From Psychrobacter sp. UBA6766 (GTDB lineage: Bacteria > Pseudomonadota > Gammaproteobacteria > Pseudomonadales > Moraxellaceae), in the NCBI RefSeq assembly GCF_002453355.1, contig NZ_DKGQ01000039.1, positions 1 to 64,000 on the forward strand: a DNA stretch of 64,000 bases, read 5' to 3'. Positions 1-9,456 of this stretch are shown in pieces. A model generated the notes under the pieces. The model saw only the letters and a program-made list of their open reading frames with translations. It was not told where the DNA came from and did no database searches. A program made the position numbers and the translations under genes. Numbering within the stretch: position 1 is the stretch's first letter; the number at the start of each line of letters is the position of its first letter.

Positions 1-38
1 GATCCCAAATATAGGTAGGAATAAGGAGTTTGAATACA

Positions 39-293
39 ATGAAGAGCCTTATTAAGCTCAGCTCTATAGTGATATCTTGTTTAATATTGTCAGGGTGTTT
101 TCCATGTAAGCTCGGGGACTGGAACTGTAGCCAAATAGACCCTAGATGGTCTAAAAATATTGATGAATGCCAAAGCACTCAAAGGAGTATTGCAAAAAAT
201 ATTCTCAAAGACAGATATTCTGACAAAATAGATAGTGAAATAGGAAATAGCTGTATACAAAACACAAACTACAAATTTAAGACCATAAACTAA
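39..293 (+). CDS. Small putative lipoprotein
   Basis: An 84-residue protein with a Lys-containing N-terminus, a hydrophobic stretch and a lipobox-like LILSGC, so it is probably exported and lipidated at Cys. I chose the ATG at 39 because AAGGAG (23-28) lies 10 nt upstream; an upstream TTG at 30 would have no room for a ribosome site. The mature part is polar, has several Cys residues and matches no family I recognise. Its upstream context is cut by the window edge. Function unknown. Confidence 0.55.
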   Translation: MKSLIKLSSIVISCLILSGCFPCKLGDWNCSQIDPRWSKNIDECQSTQRSIAKNILKDRYSDKIDSEIGNSCIQNTNYKFKTIN

Positions 294-688
294 ATTGTGC
301 TCTTAATCAGGCTTTAAAAAGTGGATTCGTACTCACGGATAGAATGTGTATGGCAGGTACACCACGAAGTACACTGGAACTGTTTCGTGAGTAAAGTCGT
401 TGATACTATTAGCCCACAGCCAAAGATTCAAGTCCTCACTAGGGCACCATGCTCACTCTCATAATCGTCGTTATAATAATAAATGATTTTAGAACAAAAA
501 TAAGACGCTGTGTCGGTTGTGCTAAAGTATGGATAGTTTACTAATAAAACACCTCAAAAATACAGTGTAATTATGAGCTGTGCTATAATTTCTTATTATA
601 AAGCCAGCAAATAAAAGCGCATATAAATCCAGTATATTGCTGTCATAGCGCTATAGCCCATTTATCCTTTATCGATTAAGACCTTTTT
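294..688. other. Intergenic region upstream of rsmA
   Basis: About 395 bp without a convincing gene. A short open frame runs to a stop at about 391 but has no start or ribosome site, and may be a decayed coding fragment. A TATAAT at 584-589 is the best -10 candidate for the rsmA-apaH transcript; no good -35 accompanies it. Confidence 0.35.
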
Positions 689-1552
689 ATGTCCAAAACT
701 ACGTTTGATGCTCAATCTATTTCTAACAGCCTACGCTCTGCCAAACACCAACCGCGAAAGCGTTTTGGTCAAAACTTTTTACATGACCGTAGTGTTATTC
801 GTGAGATTGTTGAGAGCATTCGTCTAGAGCGTGATGACAATTTAATCGAGATTGGCCCCGGTATGGGCGCGCTAACAGAGCCGCTATTGGCAGAAGTCGA
901 TGCGATGACCGTAGTAGAGCTAGATCGTGACTTGGCAGATAGTTTGCGCATTCGTATTGGGGCTAATAGCCATCCGAACTTTACGATTATCAAAGACAAT
1001 GCCATGCATGTCGACTATCGTGAGCTGTATAGTCCTGAGCGCGGCAAGCTCCGCGTTGTCGGTAATCTACCATATAATATTTCTACGCCGATACTCTTTC
1101 ATTTGCTCAGTTATGCTGATGTGATTCAAGACATGCACTTTATGCTGCAAAAAGAAGTGGTTGAGCGTATCACCGCTGAAGTTGGCAGCAAAATCTATGG
1201 TCGTCTATCGGTTATCATGCAATATCATTGTAATACCGACTATTTATTGACCGTACCGCGCGGCGCTTTTAATCCGCCGCCAAAAGTCACCAGTGCGGTT
1301 TTTCGCTTGACCCCGCATATTAACAAACCAATCGTGGCTGAAGATGAAGAGTATTTTGCACTTGTGGTGCGCGAAACCTTTAACCATCGTCGTAAGACGC
1401 TACGCGCTATCTTTAAAAGTTCTACGCTACTGCCGACCCTAAGCGAAGCAGATTTTGCTGCTTGTGCCATCGATCCGCAAGCGCGTCCTGAAACCTTAAG
1501 TGTGAAAGATTTTGTTAATTTAAGCAATCAAGCGCGTCAAATAGAAGCTTAA
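689..1552 (+). CDS. rsmA: 16S rRNA (adenine1518/1519-N6,N6)-dimethyltransferase
   Basis: RsmA/KsgA dimethylates two adjacent adenines in the helix 45 loop of 16S rRNA, using SAM, late in 30S assembly. The 287-residue product has the FGQNFL start motif, the SAM-binding EIGPGMGALTEPL motif and the catalytic NLPYNIS motif (about residues 125-135), in the usual order. It is slightly longer than the roughly 273 residues of E. coli because of a short N-terminal extension. The apaH gene follows 28 bp downstream on the same strand, the conserved rsmA-apaH pairing of gammaproteobacteria, so the two are probably cotranscribed. Confidence 0.95.
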   Translation: MSKTTFDAQSISNSLRSAKHQPRKRFGQNFLHDRSVIREIVESIRLERDDNLIEIGPGMGALTEPLLAEVDAMTVVELDRDLADSLRIRIGANSHPNFTIIKDNAMHVDYRELYSPERGKLRVVGNLPYNISTPILFHLLSYADVIQDMHFMLQKEVVERITAEVGSKIYGRLSVIMQYHCNTDYLLTVPRGAFNPPPKVTSAVFRLTPHINKPIVAEDEEYFALVVRETFNHRRKTLRAIFKSSTLLPTLSEADFAACAIDPQARPETLSVKDFVNLSNQARQIEA

Positions 1553-1580
1553 TTTATCAAACAAAAATGATAGAGGGTTT

Positions 1581-2426
1581 ATGAGTTTTCGCCATCAATA
1601 TGTCATCGGTGATTTGCAGGGTTGCTACAGGGCCTATCTGCAATTACTTGAAACTTTAGATTTTGACCCAGCGCAAGATAAGTTATGGTTTGCTGGCGAC
1701 TTGGTAGCACGCGGTGAAGATTCGTTAAGTACCTTACGTCATGTCAAAGCACTATGTGAACAAGGGGCTGCGGCAACGGTATTGGGTAATCACGATATCA
1801 ATTTAATTGCGGTTTGGCGCGGTGCGACACCCATCAAGAAAAAAGACAAAACTGCGCCTATCTTTGCTGCCGATGATTGCGATGAATTGTTAGAATGGCT
1901 GCGCCATCAGTCATTACTGGCTTATCCTGATGAGCAGACGGTATTGGTACATGCGGGTATCCCACCGCATTGGAGTATTGCGGCGGCGGCGAAATATGCA
2001 CAGCAGTTAGAGGCGCAGCTAAAAGGCAGCTTAGAACAGCTTGATCGTTTATTGCCGAATCTATATAGCAAAACTGCCGATGAGTGGCATGCAGACATTC
2101 ATGGCTATACTAAAATGCGGGCAATTGCCAATTATTTCACGCGAATGCGCTTATGTAAACAAGATGGTACGCTTGAATTTGATTTTTCAGCAGGGTTAGA
2201 TGAGCCAATGCCAAAAGATTTTTTGCCTTGGTTTGAATGGCAAGTACCACGTGCACGCAAGATTTTATTTGGTCATTGGGCGGCGCTTAAAGCTGAGGTT
2301 GATTTACCATATGCGCGTGCGCTTGATGGTGGCTGTGTTTGGGGTAATCATCTATTTGCTTATCGCTTGGGCGACGGCAAAGCCATCACCTCAAACGCTC
2401 ACTGCATACCACCAACAGAACAATAG
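1581..2426 (+). CDS. apaH: Bis(5'-nucleosyl)-tetraphosphatase, symmetrical
   Basis: ApaH hydrolyses diadenosine tetraphosphate to two ADP, controlling stress-linked dinucleotide levels and Np4 RNA caps. The 281-residue protein carries the metallophosphatase signature in order: GDLQGC (about 11-16), GDLVARG (about 40-46) and GNHD (about 70-73), plus a later VHAG and GHW. The length fits the family. The start has GAGGG just upstream. It is the second gene of the rsmA-apaH unit. Confidence 0.95.
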   Translation: MSFRHQYVIGDLQGCYRAYLQLLETLDFDPAQDKLWFAGDLVARGEDSLSTLRHVKALCEQGAAATVLGNHDINLIAVWRGATPIKKKDKTAPIFAADDCDELLEWLRHQSLLAYPDEQTVLVHAGIPPHWSIAAAAKYAQQLEAQLKGSLEQLDRLLPNLYSKTADEWHADIHGYTKMRAIANYFTRMRLCKQDGTLEFDFSAGLDEPMPKDFLPWFEWQVPRARKILFGHWAALKAEVDLPYARALDGGCVWGNHLFAYRLGDGKAITSNAHCIPPTEQ

Positions 2427-2524
2427 TCATGCTACTTTATAGACCATTGTCTTAGATAAAAACCGTAAAAAAACAACTTAACGCTTAATTTGCACTTAAA
2501 CCGTTTGCTAAGCTGGTATTTAAG

Positions 2525-2562
2525 CCACCAAAACCGCCCACTTAACTGGGTAGATTTGGTGG
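2525..2562. terminator. Possible bidirectional terminator between apaH and the minus-strand gene
   Basis: Arms CCACCAAA and TTTGGTGG enclose an inner CCCA/TGGG stem. The structure overlaps the last codons of the minus-strand gene ending at 2542. The T-tract is imperfect (GGTTTCTTT), so this is a modest candidate. Confidence 0.35.
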
Positions 2563-4983
2563 TTTCTTTGGTTTGGGTAAGGGCGTTTTGGCATCGCCAG
2601 CCGCTTTACTGTCAGGATCGCTATCCTCATCTTTATGCGTCTTATCGTACTGGATATCGTTACTGTATGGGACGCTATTTAGCTCTTCATCTATTAAGCC
2701 ATCATCGAGATCAATCGTCTTTTTGGCGCTCATCTGCTTAGTAGTGCTTTGCGCTTCTCGGCTTTTTAGCGCCGCGTCACCATGACTATCCGATATATTA
2801 TTATCATAATCTATATCGGTAATAGCTTGCTCATTTTGCATGCTTTTTTGCTTAGATTTGGGCAGGATTTTGACATCCGATAAACGGCGCACGACATAGT
2901 TATGGGGGATGGGTTGTCCACCTTTATGAGCATTGGTATCATCAAAAATCATATGACCTTGGCTGTCGATACGGGCGTACTTCATCGGTTTATCGCGTGG
3001 CCAAAAAAAGTCAGAAGGGTGAGTCAGCATATGACTAAAAAGCTGCTTGGTTAAACGGCTCCACTCCATGAATTTGACTTCTTTAGAGCGCAGCGCCACA
3101 AATAATGCCAACGAGAAGCTCACCATCAGGTTGACCATTCCGATAAGGGCAACCCCCAAGATAGAGATGAAGACAACTGGCCAATCCCATTGATTGGCGG
3201 ACATATTAAACAGTCCGTGCGCTAGATTCGCCGAGGCAAAGGCGATATGGCGGATATCGATGGGTAAGCCAAATAAAAAGCCAATAGTAGCGGTACTGCC
3301 TAAGAATACCCCAAATATAAAGTTACCCATAATAGCGCCAAGATTGGCTTCTACAAAACCACCTAATCGCTGCAACCATGCTTTGGGCAATAAATATTTA
3401 AGAAATCTATGACGTTGAATCCGAGCGCCGATTTGGTTGTAAACGGCTAGATTGTCATAATAACCGGCAATCAGACCTGATAAAAACAAATAAACGCCAG
3501 CAATCGCAGCATGAGGCAGTGCTAGTGAGCGAAAAGGGTCAAGTTCGTGGAGTAGATGACCCGCTTTATCAGTATTGATCATCGGCGAACCCGTATATTG
3601 AAGCCAAACAAAGGAGATAATAAGGGCAACGGGTATCGCGACCATCACGTTACCCATGATGGCGACAAATTGAGTGCGTAAAATATCGACCACCAGCTCT
3701 GATAATTTATTTAACTGGTGTGATTTTTTTCCTGAACCATCTGAAATAGTAGAGGCGATGGCTGCCGCCGTCATGGCAGGCTGCTTGGTGGCGACTGTAC
3801 CGTGGACGATATGAATAAATACAAAGCCCAAACCATAAATCATACTATTGATAAAGGCACGTCCCATCGGTGCAAGCGCCAGATGGTACGCCAATATCTT
3901 AGTCGTCGCCATAAAAGCAATAATAAAACCACCGATAGAGGCTTTTTTAAACATCTTTTGATAACCAGCTTTATCGGTACTAATATAATGCTCACCAACG
4001 CGGCTGGCGTTTTCAGTAACTTTGCGCGATAAAAGCTTGGTGTTGTTGTCAATCAAATAACTGATGCTATAGCGCCGACTGGCTGTGGTAATTAGCGCTT
4101 GAACCAATTCAATCACCGCCCGATCGCGCTTATCGTGTTTGTCTGCTACTAGCTCAATTAAGATACGCATACGCTGAAGGCTTTGATCCAAGCGTAGCAG
4201 CATATTGGTTAGACGAATAGAGATACCCGTTTTATAAATGCGTTTTCGTATGGTAGCGACAATATCTTCGCACTGTTCAATCATAACCAATAAAGGTGCT
4301 GGATCCACAGCTTTTTCTGGCGTGATATCAGTTAAGTTATCAAGCTCATGGGCTTCTCGGTATTGATTGACGTACAATACGGCTTCTTGGTTTTGGGCGA
4401 CAAATGAGGCTGAATAGTTCAGCATTTGAGGATAAAACTCCATCAAATCTGGATGTAAGCCTATGCCACTAATACGGTAAGATAAAATAATAATCGCGTT
4501 TAAAATGCTGTTTTTCGCTGTCGCTACTAAGTGTAAATGCTCATCATTAACTTTGAGAAACTCTACCAACTCATCCCACTTGTCTTTTTCGATGTTGGCG
4601 AGCCAGCGTTCATCAGAGCGTTTATCAAACAAATAGCCAACCAGTTCGACAACGGAGTCTTCTTGCGGCAATATCGGTAAAAAACGATGGCCAAGGAGGC
4701 GGCGCAAGCTGATAAAAAACCCTTGATCAGACATGATACCCGTGTCGGTATACAGAGCAATTTGGCGGTATTGAATGATAAGTTTTAAGACAAAACTAGA
4801 TAGCCCGTCACCATACTCAGGGTGTTGACGCAGGATGTCAATCAAGATTTGAATGTTTGCATTGGCGAGCGCCGGTTCTTTATCGCTAACTCGCAGCTCA
4901 TCAATCAAGCGTTTAAGTACCGCAGGATCGGGCACATCACTTAAGGCAGTAATCTGCTGCAAAATGTGTTTTATTTCTGACAC
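2542..4983 (-). CDS. Large membrane protein of the 'site-specific recombinase' (Gcr/SpecificRecomb) family
   Basis: The 813-residue product resembles the family annotated as site-specific recombinase (the Neisseria gcr type). Residues about 1-350 are soluble and helical. Residues about 350-650 hold several hydrophobic segments consistent with a polytopic membrane protein. The last 120 residues are charged and low-complexity, ending in a Pro/Lys-rich tail. I see no tyrosine- or serine-recombinase catalytic motif, so the family name may not describe its chemistry. It is transcribed alone, convergent with apaH. Confidence 0.7.
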   Translation of the reverse strand: MSEIKHILQQITALSDVPDPAVLKRLIDELRVSDKEPALANANIQILIDILRQHPEYGDGLSSFVLKLIIQYRQIALYTDTGIMSDQGFFISLRRLLGHRFLPILPQEDSVVELVGYLFDKRSDERWLANIEKDKWDELVEFLKVNDEHLHLVATAKNSILNAIIILSYRISGIGLHPDLMEFYPQMLNYSASFVAQNQEAVLYVNQYREAHELDNLTDITPEKAVDPAPLLVMIEQCEDIVATIRKRIYKTGISIRLTNMLLRLDQSLQRMRILIELVADKHDKRDRAVIELVQALITTASRRYSISYLIDNNTKLLSRKVTENASRVGEHYISTDKAGYQKMFKKASIGGFIIAFMATTKILAYHLALAPMGRAFINSMIYGLGFVFIHIVHGTVATKQPAMTAAAIASTISDGSGKKSHQLNKLSELVVDILRTQFVAIMGNVMVAIPVALIISFVWLQYTGSPMINTDKAGHLLHELDPFRSLALPHAAIAGVYLFLSGLIAGYYDNLAVYNQIGARIQRHRFLKYLLPKAWLQRLGGFVEANLGAIMGNFIFGVFLGSTATIGFLFGLPIDIRHIAFASANLAHGLFNMSANQWDWPVVFISILGVALIGMVNLMVSFSLALFVALRSKEVKFMEWSRLTKQLFSHMLTHPSDFFWPRDKPMKYARIDSQGHMIFDDTNAHKGGQPIPHNYVVRRLSDVKILPKSKQKSMQNEQAITDIDYDNNISDSHGDAALKSREAQSTTKQMSAKKTIDLDDGLIDEELNSVPYSNDIQYDKTHKDEDSDPDSKAAGDAKTPLPKPKKPPNLPS

Positions 4984-5201
4984 ATTGTATCCTTTATTAT
5001 CGTTATTTTAATTCGCCCTTATAAAGACGAGCGATACTTTATATGGCATTATTTTAATCGTAACCATGCTTTGATAGTTAATTATTTTGTTAGCAGTTAT
5101 TTTTTAGTAAAAACCAGAATATTTTAAGAAATTTTGTTATCAAAAAATGAGGTATCAGTATCACTTTTTACTGAACATATTGTTATGAATATTGCTTTGG
5201 C

Positions 5202-5237
5202 AAAAAAAAGGACAGTAACCACACTGTCCCTTTTTTT
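5202..5237. terminator. Bidirectional intrinsic terminator
   Basis: GGACAGT and ACTGTCC arms are flanked by an A-run on the left and a T-run on the right, so the hairpin can terminate in both directions. It lies just past the stop of the acyl-CoA dehydrogenase gene ending at 5268 on the minus strand. Confidence 0.8.
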
Positions 5238-5267
5238 GGATTTTTATAAATAAATACTTAAAGTTAA

Positions 5268-7052
5268 TTAGCTTGCAGGAACATCAAAATAGCTAAGATC
5301 AAAGTTCATCATTGGATCGCTACCAGCTTTTACCATCTGCGCGTGAGCATCGATGCGGGGCAAGATACGGCCAACGAAATAATCGGCAAGCTTGGCTTTG
5401 TTAGTGTAGAACTCACCTTCTTTACCGTTCGCAGCTTCAACCATGAGTGCAAACATATATGAGTAGGCAAGGTAGCCAAACGCGTGCATGTAGTCAACGG
5501 CGCAGCCATTGATTTCGCTCTTACGGGCGCCAATATTACTAAGCACAGCAGTGGTTAGCTCTTCAATCGTATCGGCAGCGTCTAGCGTTGCTTGCTTGAT
5601 ACCATGATCCGCTTGCATATTACTGACAAAATCACGAATTTCACCTAAGAAATGGGTGACGTATTTGCCGTTGTTACGCGCCACTTTTCGGCCTAGTAGG
5701 TCAAGTGCTTGAATACCGTTGGTGCCTTCATAAATCTGTGCAATACGAGTATCGCGAACGATTTGCTCCATTCCCCATTCGCGGATATAACCGTGACCAC
5801 CAAATACTTGCTGGCAATCAATAGTCGCTTCTAAGGCTTTATCGGTCAAGAAGGCTTTGGCAACTGGCGTCAGTAAGGCAACGCGAGCGGCGGCGGCTTG
5901 AGCGGCTTCAGGATCGGTACTAAATTTCTCTTCATCGAGATTTTTAGCCACGTACATGGCAAAGCAGCGAGATGCTTCGGTGTTGGCTTTTGCATTTAAT
6001 AGCATTCGACGAACATCGGCATGATAAATGATAGCGTCCGCAGGTTTCTCTGGGCTTTGAATTTGGGTATCACTACGACCTTGACCACGGTCATTGGCAT
6101 ATAGCGCTGCATTTTGATAAGCAAGCTCAGAACCACCCAGACCTTGCAGCCCCATGGTTACGCGCTCATAGTTCATCATAATGAACATTGATGACAGACC
6201 AGTGTTTTCTGCACCAACCATCCAGCCTTTGGCGTTGTCAAAGTTCATCACACAAGTCGCAGAGGCTTTGATGCCCATTTTATGTTCGATAGAGCCAACC
6301 GCCAATGTATTACGCTCGCCTAAGCTGCCATCTTCATTAACCAAGAATTTTGGAACGACAAATAGCGAGATACCTTTTGAACCTTCTGGTGCATTCGGCG
6401 TTTTTGCCAATACCAAATGAATGATATTGTCAGTAAGGTCGTGCTCACCGCCGGTAATAAAGATTTTGGTACCAGAGATATTGTAGCTGCCATCATCGTT
6501 AGGCACGGCTTTGGTTTTGATAATTCCTAAGTCAGTACCAGCATGTGGCTCGGTCAAGCACATGGTACCCGCCCATTCACCGTTGTACATTTTTTCCAAA
6601 TAAGTTTGCTTTTGTTCTTCGGAGGCAGCGGCATTTAAGCAAAGCGTCGCGCCAACGGTTAGGTTTGGATACAGAGCAAATGCTTGGTTAGCGGTAAATA
6701 CCATCTCTTCGGTCAGCATGGTCACCATTTTTGGGAAACCTTGGCCACCATATTCAGAATTACCGCTCAAGCCAACCCAGCCAGATTCAGCATACTGTTT
6801 ATAAGCGTCTTTGAAGCCTGTTGGAGTCGTAACGACGCCATCACCTTCAAAGGTTGCGCCTTCTTCATCACCGCTGCGGTTGATCGGTAATAAAACGTTT
6901 TTTGACAGCTTTGCCATTTCTTCTAAAATCATATCGACTGTTTCTATATCGACATGAGCGAGGTTTTCGTTATTTTGCCAAAATTCAGGCGCATTAAATA
7001 CATCATTCAAAATAAAGCGCATGTCGTTAAGAGGGGCATTATAAACAGCCAT
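5268..7052 (-). CDS. Acyl-CoA dehydrogenase, ~600-residue class (first of a tandem pair)
   Basis: An FAD-dependent acyl-CoA dehydrogenase for the first oxidation step of fatty acid beta-oxidation or a related acyl-CoA pathway. The 594-residue protein has the N-terminal helical domain, the middle-domain motif MCLTEPHAGTDLG, then GIKASATCVMNFD, and the C-terminal IYEGTNGIQALDLLGRK motif, followed by the extra C-terminal domain of long-form enzymes. The ATG at 7052 is preferred: AAAGGA lies 6 nt upstream, whereas the in-frame ATG at 7058 touches it. A paralogue follows at 7323-9116 on the same strand. Chain-length preference cannot be told from sequence. Confidence 0.9.
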   Translation of the reverse strand: MAVYNAPLNDMRFILNDVFNAPEFWQNNENLAHVDIETVDMILEEMAKLSKNVLLPINRSGDEEGATFEGDGVVTTPTGFKDAYKQYAESGWVGLSGNSEYGGQGFPKMVTMLTEEMVFTANQAFALYPNLTVGATLCLNAAASEEQKQTYLEKMYNGEWAGTMCLTEPHAGTDLGIIKTKAVPNDDGSYNISGTKIFITGGEHDLTDNIIHLVLAKTPNAPEGSKGISLFVVPKFLVNEDGSLGERNTLAVGSIEHKMGIKASATCVMNFDNAKGWMVGAENTGLSSMFIMMNYERVTMGLQGLGGSELAYQNAALYANDRGQGRSDTQIQSPEKPADAIIYHADVRRMLLNAKANTEASRCFAMYVAKNLDEEKFSTDPEAAQAAAARVALLTPVAKAFLTDKALEATIDCQQVFGGHGYIREWGMEQIVRDTRIAQIYEGTNGIQALDLLGRKVARNNGKYVTHFLGEIRDFVSNMQADHGIKQATLDAADTIEELTTAVLSNIGARKSEINGCAVDYMHAFGYLAYSYMFALMVEAANGKEGEFYTNKAKLADYFVGRILPRIDAHAQMVKAGSDPMMNFDLSYFDVPAS

Positions 7053-7240
7053 AAACATTCCTTTGGTTTAAATAAATAAAAGTGAGTAGGGCAAAGCGTT
7101 CAATTGTTCTTGTGAGTGCCGTTTAAGTACAGATAGCTAAAGTTTAGCAAATTAGCGTTATGACAGGTGTTTTTCTTCGTGAATTGTGCGTACACCAAAA
7201 GAATTACTAAATCATGTCCTCACAAAAATGCTAAGAAAAT

Positions 7241-7266
7241 CGGCAACACACCTGAGTATGTTGCCG
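7241..7266 (-). terminator. Intrinsic terminator after the second acyl-CoA dehydrogenase gene
   Basis: Arms CGGCAACA and TGTTGCCG (8 bp, 10-nt loop) are followed, on the minus strand, by GATTTTCTT. It lies about 57 nt past the stop at 7323, so the two paralogous genes are probably separate transcripts. Confidence 0.65.
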
Positions 7267-7322
7267 ATAGGAACTGAATTTTAGAAACTATACTACGATA
7301 TTAAAATTGAAGCGTTTTTTAA

Positions 7323-9116
7323 TTAAAACGCAAATTGATCAACGTCCATCGTCATGTACGGTTCAACACCGGTGCTGATGCGCTGAACGTGGGTGGTGGT
7401 TCGTGGCAATAATTTCGCAAAGTAGAATTGAGCGGTTTTTACTTTGGCATCATAAAATGCTTGCTCGCTGCTACCGTTAGCGATTTCAGTTTGCGCCACT
7501 AATGCCATTCGAGCCCATAAGTAAGCTAAGGTCACGTAACCGCTGAAGTATAAATAATCAACAGCCGCGCCGCCAACCGCATCAGGATTTTCAGTCGCTT
7601 GCATACCGATACGAGCCGTCAAATCGCTCCATTCTTTAAGATGCTTAGCAAGTGGGCGGATAAACTGTCCCATTTGATCATTGTCTTTATTTTCTTCGCA
7701 GAAGGTCTGGATGATTTTGATAAAGTTAGCAAGTAGCTTACCTTGTGAACCCAATACTTTACGACCTAACAAATCGAGCGCTTGAATTTCAGTGGTACCT
7801 TCGTATAAGCAAGAAATACGGGTATCACGGACGTTTTGCTCCATGCCCCATTCGCTGATAAAGCCGTGACCACCATAAACCTGTACGCCATGGTTGGCCG
7901 CTTCCAAGCCAGTTTCAGTTAGGAAAGCTTTGGCAATAGGAGTTAATAATGACAGCATTTGGTCAGCAAACTTCAGGTCATCGCCTTCGCCTTTTGCCAC
8001 GGTGTCAGCAAAGTGTGAGAGGTAATAAACTAGCGCGCGACCACCTTCAGCAAAGGCTTTTTCGGTCAACAGCATATTACGAACTGCTGGATGGACGATG
8101 ATAGGGTCAGCGACTTTATCTGGCGCTTTGGCACCTGATAGCGAGCGCATCGCTAGACGGTCTTTGGCATAAGTCAATGAACCTTGGAAGGCATATTCTG
8201 CTGCCGTTAAACCTTGAACGGCGGTACCGATACGAGCAACGTTCATAAAGGTAAACATACACTGAAGGCCACGGTTTTCTGGACCAATCAAATAACCGGT
8301 CGCGCCATCAAAGTTCATCACACAAGTGGCTGAAGCTTTGATTCCCATTTTGTGTTCGATAGAACCACAAACGACGTTATTGTTTTCACCTAGACTACCA
8401 TCTTCGTTGACCAATACTTTAGGCACGATAAACAGCGAGATACCTTTGGTGCCAGCAGGTGCGCCTGGCAAACGAGCCAAACAGATATGAATAATGTTGT
8501 CGGTTAGGTCGTGCTCACCGGCTGAGATAAAGATTTTTTGACCAGTGATACTGTAGGTGCCATCTTCTTTTGGCTCAGCTTTGGTGCGAATAATACCCAA
8601 ATCAGAACCGGCATGTGCTTCGGTCAAACACATGGTTCCTGACCATTCACCGGTGACCATTTTTTCTAGGTAGGTTTGTTTTTGCTCATCCGTACCATGA
8701 TGCTCGATGGTTTGAATCGCGCCATGTGATAAGCCTGGGTACATAGAAAATGACCAGTTGGCTGTACCAACCATTTCATTGATGACGGTCGATAATGAAA
8801 ATGGCATGTTTTGACCGCCAAATTCCTCTTCAGCAGACAAAGCTGGGAAGCCAAGCTCACAGTATTGCTTATAGGCTTCTTTAAAACCTTTTGGCGTGGT
8901 GACAGTACCGTTGTCAAAATGACAGCCTTCAGCATCGCCGCTTTGATTGAGTGGTGACAGCTCATTTTCAGCAAAACTTGCCGCCATTTCAAACAGACTG
9001 TCCATCAACTCGCGATCGGCTTCTTGGAACGCAGGCAAGGTTTTGTAGTGGCTTTCGCTGTCAAGTAACTCATGCATCACGAATTGGATATCACGTAAGG
9101 GCGCTTTATATTGCAT
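7323..9116 (-). CDS. Acyl-CoA dehydrogenase, ~600-residue class (second of a tandem pair)
   Basis: A 597-residue paralogue of the neighbour at 5268-7052, sharing long near-identical blocks such as MCLTEAHAGSDLGII, SIEHKMGIKASATCVMNF and the YEGTTEIQALDLLGRK motif near the C-terminal third. It should catalyse alpha,beta-dehydrogenation of acyl-CoA with FAD. The start at 9116 (MQYKAPLRD) was chosen because it aligns with the paralogue's N-terminus and has an AGGA ribosome site; 15 more in-frame codons upstream are probably untranslated. The 264-bp spacer and its terminator suggest independent expression. Confidence 0.9.
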   Translation of the reverse strand: MQYKAPLRDIQFVMHELLDSESHYKTLPAFQEADRELMDSLFEMAASFAENELSPLNQSGDAEGCHFDNGTVTTPKGFKEAYKQYCELGFPALSAEEEFGGQNMPFSLSTVINEMVGTANWSFSMYPGLSHGAIQTIEHHGTDEQKQTYLEKMVTGEWSGTMCLTEAHAGSDLGIIRTKAEPKEDGTYSITGQKIFISAGEHDLTDNIIHICLARLPGAPAGTKGISLFIVPKVLVNEDGSLGENNNVVCGSIEHKMGIKASATCVMNFDGATGYLIGPENRGLQCMFTFMNVARIGTAVQGLTAAEYAFQGSLTYAKDRLAMRSLSGAKAPDKVADPIIVHPAVRNMLLTEKAFAEGGRALVYYLSHFADTVAKGEGDDLKFADQMLSLLTPIAKAFLTETGLEAANHGVQVYGGHGFISEWGMEQNVRDTRISCLYEGTTEIQALDLLGRKVLGSQGKLLANFIKIIQTFCEENKDNDQMGQFIRPLAKHLKEWSDLTARIGMQATENPDAVGGAAVDYLYFSGYVTLAYLWARMALVAQTEIANGSSEQAFYDAKVKTAQFYFAKLLPRTTTHVQRISTGVEPYMTMDVDQFAF

Positions 9117-9456
9117 AACTTCCTGTCCTTTTTTAAGATGCGACCGGCAGTAAGGCGGCAACTGTCAGAGGTTAAATCTGAGTCGCTCAACGGTTACTAG
9201 TATGGGGTTTGTCTGTGTGAATAACGGACAACAACACCGATCATATGAAATAAATTGAGAAGAGTAAAAAAGAATTATGACTGAATTCGTAAATTCTTGG
9301 TAAAAGATAGGCGTTCACTGGCAAATATACAAGTTTGGTGACAATACTGATAAGTCATCAACCTATCTTGCATCCTATATATCATCGACCTTACAGAATA
9401 AAACGACTCGCAATAACTCTACGAAAACGCTGTCGATCTACTTTTATTGAACCATA

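Noticed and set aside
312..391. Open frame after the first lipoprotein as a gene
   Set aside because: There is no start codon or ribosome site, and it is under 30 codons; at most a decayed fragment.
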